Shown here: positions 26,993 through 39,929 of the stretch, in pieces
Position numbering within the stretch: position 1 is the stretch's first letter
How the letters are laid out: each line of letters opens with the position of its first letter
Assembly: GCA_015501055.1 (NCBI GenBank)
Contig: JADNYV010000046.1
Coordinates: forward strand, 164,812-228,811
Length of the DNA stretch: 64,000 nucleotides
From: Mucidula mucida
Taxonomy: Eukaryota > Basidiomycota > Agaricomycetes > Agaricales > Physalacriaceae
Direction: 5' to 3'
The notes under the pieces: model-generated
Database searches by the model: none
The model's input: the letters and a program-made list of their open reading frames with translations, nothing else
What the model was told of the DNA's origin: nothing
Made by a program: the position numbers and the translations under genes

Positions 26993-29900
26993 ATGGAGGG
27001 TGCCGACGAAGTAACGACGAGCGGGCGTACGGTTGACATCGAGCTCGGCAGTCAGGAAGTTATCACTGTCGATCTCGACAATCTCGACCCCGACCCAGCG
27101 GATATCCTCGACTTGCTCAACGAAGGCCATCCCAAGGTATGGGTATGGACGACACTGGCGGCTGAATATTGGCGGCGAGGGTATCTGGATGCTGCAGAGA
27201 AAATTGCAAAAGCAGCGGCAGACAGTGGGCATTCATGGGTTACAGCCTTTCAATCATTGACTATTTGCAGCACAGGAAGCGGACGACAATCTAGTGTCGC
27301 TGCCGCCAATTTTGCGTTACTTGCGAATATCCAGGTTGCGCATGCACGGACAAAACCCAAGATTGTGTACAAGGAAGCCACGGAGGACCGTGTGGATGGT
27401 AAAAAGACGAAGGATGACTATTACGGCGACGCGGCGCATATGCTTAATCGCAGCGACAAGGCTCTCCAAATGGGTGAAAGCGTGCTGAGCCCTTCTCTGG
27501 CGTTTCTTACGCGAGGTGGGTAGCTTGTGACAGTCTTACGAGATGTGTTGACGATGGACAGGCATCCAGCAGCTAGCGACGCGCTCCATGGACGACGCGA
27601 TGCGTTCATTCGACAACGTTTTAAACGACAAACCCACAAATCTAGTCGCTCTCCTCGGCAAAGGCCGCATTCTGTACGCAAGACGCAACTACTCTCAAGC
27701 TCTACAAACCTTCCAGCTAGTTTTACGCATGAATCCAATGTGCCAGCCCGATCCGCGGATAGGTATCGGCTTGTGCTACTGGGCTATGGGAAACAAGTCA
27801 AAGGCAAAGGCTGCCTGGGAGAGGAGCATGGAAGTCGTAAGTTACATCGCTTGGTGTTTTGCCCGGTCCTTACTTTTTGTTAGAATCCCAACGAATGGGC
27901 CACCCAGCTCTTACTTGGTCTGGAAAGCATCAACAACAGCAAAAACGATGATATCCCTGAACAAGAACGGCTCGGACTATACCAGGCTGGAATAAAGTAT
28001 GTCGAAGGTGCCTTCAAGCTGTCGGCTGGGAGTAGCGCTGCTGCTGCGAATGCGCTCTGTGAACTCTTCCTACAAAAAGGGAATTTACAGCGGGTACGCG
28101 CGATTAACCTTGCTTTCTACAGTCTGCTAAGGTGCACTCTAGGCATTAAAGCTCGCTGAGCGCACCATCCAATTTGCCGACACGTTGACTGTCCTTACTG
28201 AAGGATACGTCCGTGCAGCCAGAATAGCGCATATGCAGGGCAACCAGTCTCAGGCCATCAACAACTATAAAACTGCACAGGACGGCCAAAAGAACAATAT
28301 CCTCGCCAACTTGGGACACGCTCAGATGCAGATTGAAATATGCAAGTCAAATATCATAGCGTACTCGACCGTCTCTTTAACCCGTTCACAGTGGACTATC
28401 CGGGTGCCATCCATACGCTCGACAACCTTACCCTTGCCATTAAACCTCAAGAGTCCTTCGAGGCCACCGCCATCCTTGCCTCCCTCCGAGCGCTCCCTCG
28501 TCCCGAAATATCATCCAAAGATCAGGCTCAAGAACGTGCAAAGGCCAAGGAACTTTTCGACCGCATTACGCGCCGCATCGAATCTGTCAACGGCACCACA
28601 CGCTCCAAGATGTCTCGCATGATAAGCGAAGACATGGACATGTACATCGAGATTGCTGGACTATGGCGGAACGAGAATCTGGAGCGGACAGCGTCGGCAG
28701 TCGGCGAGGCGCTGAGAATATGTCAGACTGCTGGAACCTCGGATGTCGTGGAGGTGCAGTTGCTGAATAATCTGGGCGCATTGAAGCATTTAACGGACAA
28801 TTTACCTGCCGCGCGATCGTTGTATGAGAATGCATTGATGAAGGCGGCGGCGTTGGGAAGCGAAGGGGAGGACTTTTCGACAACGATTTTGTACAACCTT
28901 GCGAGGGTGTATGAGGATCAGGGAGAGGTGGATTTGGCCAAGGACGCGTATGAAAAGTTGCTTTCGCGGCATCCGGAGTACGTTGATGGTACGCCTTTTT
29001 CAAGAGCTTTTTCATACTTGAAGTTAACTTTCTCCAGCTAAAGTGCGACAGGCGCAGATGCTGACAGACCTACGGCGGAACAGCGAGGCACACGATTTGC
29101 TGAAACAAGCCCTGGCTGCAAACGGCTCGGACCTCAACGTGCGCGCGTTCTACACGTATTTCCTTATACAGAGTGGACTTTCCAAGCCGGCGAAGGACTT
29201 TGTGTTTAGCACACTCAAGGACCACGACAAGCATGATATCTACTCACTTTGTGCGGCCGGATTTATAATGTACACGCAAGCGCGCGAAAGCAGGGACGCG
29301 TCGGCCAAGGGTGTCGATGAGCGACGGCGGGGATTCCAACGAAGTACAGAGTTTTTCGAAAAAGCACTGCTGCTTGACCCGACGTGTGCGTATGCGGCGC
29401 AGGGATTGGCGATTGTGACTGCAGAGGACCTGCTCACTGCGGATGGGGACGGGCGCCGGAATGCACGTGAAGCGCTGGACGTGTTCGGTAAGGTGCGGGA
29501 GAGCTTGGGAGATTGGAGTGTGTATTATAACATGGGGCATTGTTATTATGCTCGGGATGAGTACGATCGGGCCATTGAGAATGTTAGCGGATTTCTCTTT
29601 TGTTTTCGTCGTTGTTGTGCTGATTATCGTGTTCAGTATGAAGCAGCGATGCGATTAGATGGCGGGAAAAACTCGTCACTGATCATGTGTCTCTGTCGGT
29701 CGTGGTATGCAAAGGCCATGAAGGATCAGTCCTACAAGGCGATGCAGGAGGCGTTGAAGCACGCGCAGAAGGCAATGCACATCTCTCCCGGCGACAAGGT
29801 CATTGTCTACAACATTGCAATGATACAGCAAAAATCGGCGGAGATGTTGTTCTCCATCGAACCCGGCAAACGGCGTCTGCATGATCTGCAGCGTGTCATT

Positions 29901-30730
29901 GACCAGGCTGGGCATGCACAGAAGTACGTCCGTCGTCTGCTGGTATTTGCCAGTGCTGATCGTTACCGCGCAGACTGTTCGCATCGTTGGCTTCGGATAA
30001 GGCGATCATGGTGCCGTACAGTCGGGATATCGCTGATCAGCGGCGAAAATATGGAGATAACATGTTGAAAAAGGCGGACGAGCACTTGGCTAAGCAACGA
30101 GACCATGAACTGACGAATGAGACGAGGATCAATACGGCGAGGATGCTGAGACAGGCGGAGAGGGAAGAACTGGAGAGGCTCGAGGTGTGTCTTTCGACGT
30201 TGTGCATGATTGCGACCTTATTCTGTCTAGGAAGAGAGAAAGAAGGAAGAGGCAGAAGCAGCCAAGCTCCTGGCTGAAGCGCGGCGGATTGCGCGAGAGC
30301 AGGCGCAGGAGTGGACAAAGAACAGCCATCTCTATGATAGCGACGATGACAAGGAGAAGAAGACGAAACGGGCGCGCAAGCCCAAGGAGGACAAGCCGGT
30401 GGTGAGCGGCGACGAGGGCGTGGAGCCGGAGCCCAAGAAGAAGCGGAGGGGAAAGCTCAAGATCAAACAGCGGGAGAATGAGGAGGACGGGCCGTCGGCG
30501 CAGGCGAGCGAGGACGATCAGGTGGAGAAGCCGACGCGGAAGAGGAAGAAGCGGGTGGTAAGGGACGACGAGGATGAGGAGGAGGTGGCGAATCCGAGGA
30601 AGAAGCAATTGTGCGTGTAACCTTTGTGTTTGGGGGGTTATGCTAATGGATATTTTACAGTAAGAGTAAGGAGATGCTCTCCGATACGGACGACGAGGAC
30701 GAGAAGCCCGTGCCGATGGACGAGTCTTGA
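26993..30730 (+). CDS. CTR9: CTR9, TPR subunit of the Paf1 complex
   Basis: Scaffold subunit of the Paf1 transcription-elongation complex, needed for histone H2B ubiquitination and H3K4/K36 methylation. The start MEGADEVTTSGRTVDIELGSQEVITVDL is followed by ILDLLNEGHPKVWVW, typical of Ctr9. TPR units run through the body (for example SFDNVLNDKPTNLVALLGKG, AWERSMEV, LLNNLGALKHLTDNLPAAR, ILYNLARVYEDQGEVDLAKD, AYAAQGLAIVTAEDLL). The C-terminus is a charged coiled coil (KADEHLAKQRDHEL) with lysine- and acid-rich tails ending DEKPVPMDES. About ten introns are visible. One, at 28342-28391, starts with GCAAGT and seems to be GC-AG. Followed after about 600 bp by a convergent regulator gene. Confidence 0.93.
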
Positions 30731-31336
30731 GTCTGTTTATTGTAACTTGTGCTATCGCTTTGCTTGTGTATCTATTATATCTTTCTAATCTAAGGAGTGT
30801 TGTAGGAAGACATACTAGAGAAGCTTAGGATACAGAACGAAAGGAGGCCCCGCAAGAAACAACGACTCGCCGTGAGAGTGGATGCAAATTCACAACCTTT
30901 TGTACATGAGGAATTGGGAGCAGAACCGTTGCCTCGTACGCTACTGTCGTCTACAATATGAGGCGCGGGAAAACTAAAGGCATGAGACCCGTGCGATACA
31001 CGGAGAGACGTGTTTTCGGGGAATGAACAAGTATTCCGGTGGGTCGAGACTCGCATAATTAAATGACTCATAGTACCTTGTTCGTTCCTCGCGAGGTTCA
31101 GAGAGCGGACACGTGGCAATCAAGGACGAATACCAAACCTTTGGCACTCTCTGATTTTGAAGTTGAAACTCAAAAGCTGTCATGTACGCTTGAAGAAAGA
31201 CCAATCCATTCCAGCATAGACCGAGAAAGTTGATGCTACGAAATACAAATGATGCGTTAAATAACAGACAGGAATGATAGCGATAACTGCAATATGAGCG
31301 AAGAGGTTTACAGGAGCATATGATACAACAGCCCGG
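30731..31336. other. intergenic between two convergent 3' ends
   Basis: A stretch of about 600 bases holding the 3' untranslated regions of CTR9 and of the Zn2Cys6 regulator. A 109-aa minus-strand frame at 30790-31119 has no recognisable feature and is treated as chance. Confidence 0.4.
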
Positions 31337-34300
31337 CTACGAGGTACGAGGTATGAGTGGAGGAGGATAGTCGGGGTAAGACCGGTGGGGAGGATGGCTG
31401 CCCCATGTGAAGTTGTTGCTTTTGTTGACGTGGCGTGCTTGACGGTCCCAGCCAGGGGGAGGTCTAATCCAAGTCAGTGTCGAATGGGGGGAAACGGTGG
31501 AAAGCATACCTCAAGATCTGAGGATCATTGGGAGGAATCGGATGCGCTGGGATGGAACGAGCATCAGATATTGGCGGGTGAAAGTGGCTATGCTGATAAA
31601 TAGGCTTCATGTCGTCCTCGTCATCCATGTAGTGTGAATGAGGTCTATCGTCTTCCATGTCATAGACGTGTTCACGATGGAGTCCTGGAGGCTCTATAAA
31701 GGGTGCTCTTCCTGGATACGCTGGCGAAGAGTGAGGCATCCGCTGGTAGGAAGCTATACGGGGAATTTGAGAACGTGGTCCCCAGACAGGCTGGGGATGT
31801 GTCTGTGCTCGGTGACTCTGGGGAATGGCGGGATAACGGGGGTCGACGTGGTACGTTGCACGTTCATCGAAACGATAAAAACTTTGCTCATAAAACGAGG
31901 AAGACGAGAGGGGAGTAGCAGAGCCTGGAAGAGAAGCTGACGAAAGCTGAGTGCTGTTGTCGGAAGAGGCGGATCGAGGGGGCGGGGGCGGCTGACGAGT
32001 CTCTAATGAATATGTAGAACCAGATCGTATATGATTTGGAGGCCGGAGGATGGGTGGGGGGGATGGAGCGCCATTCCAAACAAGTTCCTGTGAATGTTCC
32101 ATATCGGTATCAGGAGAACCTGAAGGCTGATTCATGCTGAACGAGGCTTCTGGGACTGGATGCCGAGCTGGAGGTGCTTCATCCTCCGACTCAGGCAGCG
32201 CCAATTTGAGCTCGGCCCTGGATCCACGTATTAGTGACTCTCAATTGACTGATAGCAGAACGAAAGCTTACAAGACTGGTTTGACGACCTCATATCGATG
32301 CGAAGACCATTCAAGAGCCCTGATGAAGATATTGATATCCTTCAGCAGAGGATCTACCGTACAAGAAATCGGAGGGTCAATATCCATGCCGTTTTCTCGT
32401 TCAGTCCTGTCCTTGTGTTTCAGGTCCCAGACGTGGACTAGAAGCATGCTGGCAGATACAATCGAGACCGCATTCAGATTAGGAACATTCCACAGACCCC
32501 GCTGTAGCTGTTCCTCTATGATGCGCGCGCTTGATCGGGCAGCATTCGTGCATATGGAAAGCGCCGGGAAAGGGAAGGTAGAGTTGTTCGACATGGGAGC
32601 TGGAATGAACGGCCGATAAATGAGCATCTGCGTAAGATAATAAGTTGTATAGAGTGTTGCAGACAGGTTGGAGGATAGATCATCTTGGCCTTGCCCAGAC
32701 CATTTGACTACAACCAGTTCAACAAAACAAGGAACAGTACGCTGATGAAAACGTACAGGCATCCGGGACAGAGTCGACCCATTCCGTAAGCGCGGCATTG
32801 ATCTGTGAAACGATCTGCTCAGGTTTGCCGATAGGTCGGCCCATGATGACCTTCGCAGGATTAGTTGCATACTAGAGATGATAAATCAGCTCTTATGCCG
32901 CAACGGAAATATGAATGACTTACAACTGTTCTCATGGTAAACGCTACTATCTGAGTAAGCTTCAACCAAAGATTGAAAGCAGTAATGCGCGAAGGAACAC
33001 CGGGAGGCTGTCTAAACGCCCGACTTGGCTCTTCTGCCTCCCAATATTCGTCGTCGACCTCCAGAGGTAAGTCGATGTCATAACTAACGAAGTCATCAGC
33101 AGGGAAGAAAAACAAACTGACTTATGAACGAACTCTTCTTCCCCGACATTGCAAGTGCGTCCGAGTGTTGCGCTTCCAATGCGATCAAACCCAAGCAAGA
33201 GCCAGAATGCGCGCTTCCAAAGTTCCTCTACCACGTTGGGCTTGGCATGATATACGGTCCTGCGATGCGCGCCGACATCTTGAGCCTTGCGGATACCAAT
33301 ACTGGTCAAGTGCCACGATAGCGCATGCGAGTTGGTGCCACGAAGGAACATGGCCATCAACTAATCAACAATGAGCAACCGTGGCGAAAGTGCCAAGGAT
33401 CCAAACACTGACGGAAAATCCCTGAATCTCGAACAATGTAGCAGGATAAATAAGACTTCGACGATGTCGGTGTATACCTGCGTCCCGTCAGAGGTACATC
33501 AGCGGAATTCAGAGAAAACACACCAACTGCAACTTCGAAATAATCCCAGCCAGCCCTAGTCCAATCGATATCACCATTTTCCTGCTTCGTAGTGGACTTT
33601 GGAAGAACTCGAAGATCATCGCACCAACGACTCGCCACAGAGAACAATGTCATTACGAGGCAAGCAAACCATGCATTGCGTTCATGCAGAGATTGCTGCC
33701 ACTGACGTTCAAAAGTCGGACGATGAAGGAGAGGAAACTGGGAATTGACGTGTTGAAAGTAGAGCCTAATCAGCGTGTCACAAAGGTCTGGCGGCGGAAA
33801 TCGACTCAGGACTTGGGGAAGAATTTCGGGGGATGACATGTGAAGACCCTCGTATTGTAGCTCCCACTATAGGCAAATGAGTTTACGAGGTCAATGACGG
33901 TACCGAATAACGCACCTTGGGTGCCTGCCAGCATTCTGGTCTCCTAAGAGAATGAGGGCCCAAGCTCGGTGCCGGCGAGTTTCCATCATTGCTGCCATTG
34001 TCCAGGGTATGTAGATGTTTGTACTTCCGCGCAACATCCAGCAGTCCCAAACTACAACTCGCTCCATGGAAACGATTATGGTTGCTTTCTTCGGCAGGGT
34101 TGGCGTCTGTTGTTCGAAGACTCAGAAGCGTCTTGCCTTCAAAGTCTTCGACCAGTACATCCACATCAGAACCAGGGTCTGGACATATAGGCTCAAGGTC
34201 GTCTCCAGAGGATTGGCGAGTTTTTCCTTGAGCTCGTCGAGACTTGGATACAGGAGGACTAAGCATCAGATGACTCGAGAACCCGAGAGGTACGGAAGGA

Positions 34301-34966
34301 GAGAATAATGGCTCTGTTCTTCTTGCCAGAGGAGTGGATTTGACTTGACTGTCATCACGCTTAGCGCCACCGCCGCAACTGGATGAAGGACCTGGAGTCG
34401 ACGAATCTGCCTTCCAGCACCCAATTACCACTGCAGGTCCCAATTCGTCGGAAAAGTCGGTGTCCGGCCAGCGCTAGATAAGGAGGAAATAGGTTGGATG
34501 AGTAAACAGGACGCGTTGGTTGAACGCGACGCAAACATACTCTCTTCAAGAGTTCCTCCATCTTTTCCAAACGATCTTCCAGTCCTGTAACATATCTAAA
34601 GAAAGCATTAATGAGTTATACTCTGTGACACACAGAGATACATACGCCTTTGGTGGACCCCTAGGTTTTGATGTCTCACTGACAAACGTTGAGCAAAGAG
34701 AAATACTAGGTAGACTGGACGTACACGTAGGTACAAGACTTCCGACTCTGGAGACAATTGGTGCAGACGTTATCGCGCATTTTCGGACCATCGCATTTGG
34801 TCTTCCGGCGGCGACATGCGTCACAGGCCCGGTCCATCTTTCGTTTTTGACTCTTGTTGCTGAGGTTGTAGTGGGAATCATCGGAGTCTGTGGGCCGGGG
34901 AGATGGAGATGGCACGGCCATATCAAGAGCAAGAGAAGAAGGACCGGTTAGGAAAGAATTATGCAT
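31337..34966 (-). CDS. Zn2Cys6 fungal transcription factor
   Basis: The N-terminal binuclear zinc cluster is complete: RACDACRRRKTKCDG followed by NVCTNCLQSRKSC, six cysteines with normal spacing, preceded by a basic KSQKRKMD. A coiled-coil linker follows (YVTGLEDRLEKMEELLKR). The middle carries the fungal-specific regulator domain (LIRLYFQHVNSQFPLLHRPT, then GIRKAQDVGAHRR, then LWKRAFWLLLGFDRI). The C-terminal third is Pro/Ser/His-rich and disordered. The last intron joins DPQILR to PPPGWDRQ and the protein ends at 31337. Start choices are ATG 34966 or 34921, both upstream of the zinc cluster. The architecture resembles the XlnR/acetamidase-regulator type of fungal activator. The target genes cannot be read from the sequence. 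Confidence 0.85.
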
Positions 34967-36189
34967 CAAGTCAGCCAAGCGATGGAGAAGGTGCAGAGGC
35001 GCGCGGCGGCACTGCAAAACAGCAAAAGGCGAGCCAGGATAAATAGAGAAAGGAGAAAGGAAAGGAGATTGGTGGTCGCGGGGAAAGAAGACAACGCGGG
35101 GGTGTCAAGGGAGGACGAGAGTCTCTTCAATCGGCTGCGCCAGGCACGCTACTACCTGTTCGAAGTGATCTGAGGGGATATCCACGTGCAGATTGAGATT
35201 CCCGATCGCCAAACGCAAACATAGTTACCTGATTGGAAACAAGTTCCCACAAGGCCTCCTCTGCTCACCTCAGGGTGTCAGGATGCTTGCATAATTTACC
35301 GTCGGCCGTAAGAACTGCGCTTACAGATCCATCTGATCTGGAACATTCAAAACTAGGCAAGTTACTCACCCGAGACAGTCAAAACTCAGAAGTCTAGACT
35401 AGCAAAAAAAAATGCCTGAGCTGACTCTATCATCTTTTCCGCTGAATTGTCCCCCGAATATGCACCCAGCCTAACGTTCTTAACCTCCTACCGAACGACG
35501 TGGGACGTCTGTTAATGCAAATCCGCCACCGCCAAGCATTGCGTTCTACCGGATCAACTTGAGCCTTCGAACGCGTACTACACTGTCGTTCGTCCACCAA
35601 AACTCAGTCTAGAAACGCTATGGAAATGAATTTGCCTCCCGAGTATCCATGGCATGGAGTGTGGACTATACCCAACATACAGCACCCAGTACAAGTACCG
35701 CGTCTCACCAAAGAGTACGGAGACACGACGGAAATCAGGGGCTCGATTTTCATGTACTCTTCGAGTCTGGAATGCTGAGAACCTCTTTTCCAGGGTAAAC
35801 CACGAACTCGAGAACAACTTGTAACCATCGCGTAGCAACTCGTAGTACCAGGTCGGCTTCGAGTTTCCAGGAGATACCGACAAATGAAATTCATTGCACC
35901 GAAGCCCAGGAACAGTCATTCCCGACTTCGTCATTCCATTACGATTCACGTGGCGGTTCCGTGGCGGGTGTTATCCCGCCGCCAAATGAATTATGAATAT
36001 CACGCCACACAAGCACCTTCCTAGCCACTTCAGTGAATCGATCGGATCGTTTCCGTTCGCCTCAAAGAACCGTTGCGGGGCGACTGACTTTATACCGCTG
36101 CCTTCTTCGGGGGTGTGCCTTTCCTCACCGTCCTGGACAAAAGCACAGAGCCAGAACGCGTGTTTATATCTACCTCTGTGACATGTACA
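34967..36189. other. intergenic, 1.2 kb, no gene supported
   Basis: Contains the upstream region of the Zn2Cys6 gene and the 3' side of SSL1. A 123-aa minus-strand frame at 35578-35949 and overlapping shorter frames show no domain and biased, implausible composition. A short A9 run lies near 35404-35412. I see no RNA gene or repeat. Confidence 0.35.
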
Positions 36190-37826
36190 TTATTTTCCAC
36201 AACCGGGACAACAATGCACCACATCGTGCAGAAAGACATCACAGTCGGAACAAAAGTCGTTCTGACATTCTGGACATTGATAACGGCCCACTGGACTCAT
36301 ACCATCCGCTGTGGATTGTTGGACAGTAGCCGAGAATGGTCGTGCACAGGCGTGACAGACTGCCGCCGGTCGTTCTGGTATTTCTCTCCTGTATACACAT
36401 AAGCCGAAAGGATAGACTGACAACGTAGAACACTCACAAAGGCTCAAATGGCTTGACGGGAAACAGATGGTGATAACTACGGGCCAGATGAGGAGAGCTA
36501 ACAATCATCAACCCGCAGACATCACAGTCTGTAGGTACACTGCAGACTTTCGAGAGACAACGCGGACATATGAAGCCCTCGCTTTTCAGTTCGGCATGGC
36601 AAACACATAGACTCGGCGGGGAAGCATCTGGTAGTCGCGTCGGAAACCCCATCATCATCAAGTCGGCCGCAGGATTCGTAGCGCCTGCACCTGCGCCAGC
36701 AGCACGCGTCGAGGCGCGCTGCGCTGGAGGAGGAACCAGCTCAAACAACAGATCTTTGTAATGCCCCTCATTCATGGCAACACCAAACTGACCTGTGAAC
36801 ATCAGCACTGTAGCAGTCTGCTTGGAGTAACGGGTATTACCTCCCGATTTGTCGCATAGGTCACGACATATCTTCATTTCTGCAGCTAGTGCTACAACAG
36901 AGATTCGTATTTTGTTCTTGACGCAAGCGTCGAGCGTGTCGTGGATGTTTCCAGGATCGCAAGTCGTTAGTGAACCGAATATTATGAGTAGTTCTCTTGA
37001 AGAATGTGTCGGCAGATGGCTGTAAACTCAGTCGATTGTGTTGAAGTTGAACTGTATGAAAACACACCTCATACTGTTTCGCGCCATCTCGATCGCGTTC
37101 TGCAAGCTCGGGTCTCCCGTTGGTAAGAGCTTGTGTCGGTCCGAGATGGACTTGAGTACCTCCTGCGGGTTGCCTGTGTAAAAGTCATTGTCACCGCGCA
37201 TTTCTAGCAACACCAGCCGGAATTACCAGACATTTCACATATTCGCTCCCCAATTCCCGCCCGCATGCCAACGATACCAATCTGGCCCAAAGGATTTTGG
37301 TCGAACCATTCCAAAATGAATTCACGGGAATATTGTAGTGTTAACGCGAACCGCGTAGGGCGCATATCTCTGTCTAGCATAGAACTGGAAAGATCGAGTA
37401 TGAGAACAAGATGTCGGATAATAGACCGTCTTATTGCAGCTCCAGGACCTTGCTGTCTAGACGCTACATGAGTATTGGCCCTCAGTGTTGTGATGTGATG
37501 AGAGCACACCTTCGACGCCTCCCTCGTGTCATCCAATCGTCTACAGCACTCTGTAGACTACCGGCCTCATCTTCTTGCACGGTATCCCATGAGCGTGTGT
37601 ACGAAGCCTCCCAAGTATATGCTTGCTAATTGGCATCAGAGTCGGTACATTGACTTGACTGTGGCACCCATACAACATCCTTGGGCTTTCCTTTCCCTTT
37701 GTCCGCGCGGTGTTTGTCGGTGGCTTTAGCTTTTCCTTTGCCTTTTGAGGGCGCGTTATGACCGCCGTCCAATATTGAGATGTCAGAGTCAGAATCCACT
37801 TCCATAAAATCGTTGTCGCGAGCCAT
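36190..37826 (-). CDS. SSL1: SSL1, TFIIH core subunit (p44)
   Basis: Subunit of TFIIH that regulates the XPD/Rad3 helicase in transcription initiation and nucleotide excision repair. The N-terminus is acidic then basic ([27 protein letters not shown]). A conserved lead ([16 protein letters not shown]) precedes a von Willebrand A domain with the MIDAS-like [18 protein letters not shown] and [16 protein letters not shown]. After the vWA domain come [14 protein letters not shown], a C4 zinc-binding stretch ([38 protein letters not shown]) and a C-terminal C4C4 RING-like domain ([35 protein letters not shown]). The start at 37826 is the first ATG in frame after stops in the upstream intergenic sequence. 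About 200 bp separate it from the end of the next minus-strand gene. Confidence 0.92.
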
Positions 37827-38022
37827 GGTGGATGTAAAAGGCAAGTGCCGAATTAACCGATCACGGATTTTGGCGGTCGAAAATCGTCGAGAATTGGACT
37901 TGAATTGGACGTTGATAGTGACTGTCAGTTCGTTGTGGTGCATTACGATGTGAAGATGTTGGTATAGTACAGTAGTGAATGTGTCATTAGATACTTCTCT
38001 TGGATATATGATAGCTCCCACT

Positions 38023-39929
38023 TCATCTAGCACTCCCTGACGTCCAGTCTCCGAACTCATCGTCTCTGAAGGGATCCTGGACAGTGCTGTTTGATGAACT
38101 GCGACGACGAGCAACAAGAGAGGCGCGATGATCCTGATCTTCCCTGTCCTCATCCAAGGTGTCGACATTCTTCATCAAGCCAGCTCCTTCCTCACCAGGC
38201 ATTTCCGGTTTAGTCAACGTCGTTTTACTACCGCCGTCAACTCTGCGTTGATTCAAAGGGTGCTGATGATGGTCTATATCCTCATCCTCGCTAGCCTCTT
38301 CGTCATCACTCGCGTCGCCAACAGCCCATAACACTGCTTCTTCGTCATTATGCGCAGATGAGTCGAGGTCATCGTCGTCATGAAGGTCTGCCTTGGAGGA
38401 TGTGGCCGTCTTTGGCTTCTTGCCACGAGGTCGTGCCAGAGCAATTGGAACAGACGCCGCCGATTTTGCCCCAGGCTCAGGCTTTTTGTGTGTCAACAAG
38501 ACCACGCCTGATATCAGGATAGAGATTGAGACGAAGATGAGGAATAAGGTCCACGTTTGATAGGAATCCACTTCATTATTGAAGATCTGTGCCAAGTGTA
38601 TTAGCATGCTGTCAATTCTAATCTAAATATCTCCTACCAATGAATCCAAGAAGCTACAAATTGAATGAATTAGATATGTTGAATATGTGTCAAGGATAGA
38701 TCTCACCCCGTTGCGGTGTACACTCCGTAGAAGACGGGAACAACCAGAGTAGAGTCGTAAACCTTGAGTCCTCTATTTAGGCAAATTATTTGGAGGACAG
38801 CGGTGACTGCCAATAGAATGATTGTGAAGATTGGCGCGGTGTGACCAAACTGATTTCCTGTATTCTCATGCGACAAGGACCCGGAGATCAACTTGACAGT
38901 CGCTTTGGCAAACACCAATGTTCCCCCGGCCAATCCTCCACCGCAACAAGCCCAACCAATGCCGAGAGTCCAGGCAATAGTCTTGTCATCTTTTGGAGAT
39001 GTCCATATCTCCAGCAGATCTGTAACGCGGCGCGTAATGAAGCCCCAGAATTGAGCAATACGACCCGTGATACCACTGCCCTGTTTCCTCGATGTAGAAC
39101 CTGCACCAGCAAAGGGTACTGCTGTGATATCAGCTCTAGCAGCTAGGAGGTCATCAAGAGCCGAGGTGAAGAACAGAAGAAGAAGCAAAGCGAACGCCAT
39201 GACGAAGAAGAAACCTAGCCAGCCACCACGCCGCCACAGTTCGGTCAAATGACGGACATCAGTTTCAGTGGCAAGACCGCTATTGATGGACCCAAATGCA
39301 ACGATTCCAACGACGCCAAGGACAACGACAATGGTTCCCTAGAAACAAAATTGTTAGAACCTAACCGCGTGTGATCAAGATCCCACTAGACGTACGTAGA
39401 TATCTGAGCTGGTAACAGGCGTGCCGACAAGAAACCGAGCAAAGAGGAAGTTGAAGACGAGTGAAGTAGAGCCCAAGGGAGCGACATATTCTGACAATCA
39501 AGAAACAATTCAGTATGCCACGCGGAAAGAGCGTCAAGTCGCGCACCGGCTCGCATATACTCCAAAGCCAAAGTACTGCCAATTAACTGGGAGAGTCTGC
39601 ATAACATGAAGTGAATGGTGGACCGAGGAGAGTTGCATCGTACATGTATAACAGCATTCCAAGTAGCCATAACGGGCGCATCCAGTCCTTGCGTCGTGAG
39701 GCCTTGGGGATGGCCTGTGTTCGTACCTACGAATCATTGCGGTTGGTAAAGCTCTGAAGGGTCGGCAAGGAGGATTTACATGGTCCAATTTGGTCAAGTT
39801 AAGACCTGCAGCATTGAGGATGGACGCGAGAAGGATGATCGCGAGTCCAATAATAAAAGCTACAACGGGGCTGGCATGGTGAGCGGGAACGGGGTCGGGT
39901 GGTGGGTCTGAGGCGCCTGCGTCGGCCAT
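38023..39929 (-). CDS. NIPA-type magnesium transporter
   Basis: Multi-pass membrane protein of the NIPA (Mg_trans_NIPA) family, which carries Mg2+ and related divalent ions across plasma or endosomal membranes. The start MADAGASDPPPDPVP is followed by a first helix (VVAFIIGLAIILLASILNAAG). About eight more helices follow, with family landmarks EYVAPLGSTSLVFNFLFARF, LVGTPVTSSDIYGTIVVVLG, FTIILLAVTAVLQIICLNRG and STLVVPVFYGVYTATG. The final helix (LFLIFVSISILISGVVLLT) is followed by a long acidic cytosolic tail rich in Asp, Glu and Ser. Several short introns break the membrane region. Substrate is inferred from the family only. Divergent from the PAL gene with a 1.2-kb spacer. Confidence 0.87.

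Noticed and set aside
30129..30608. Leu-rich 159-aa minus-strand frame resembling membrane segments
   Set aside because: It is the complement of the Lys/Glu-rich coiled coil of CTR9; Lys and Glu codons read backwards give Leu and Phe.
35578..35949. 123-aa minus-strand frame in the 35-36 kb spacer
   Set aside because: No motif, no plausible homology and no promoter features; overlapping frames of similar length exist, as expected by chance.
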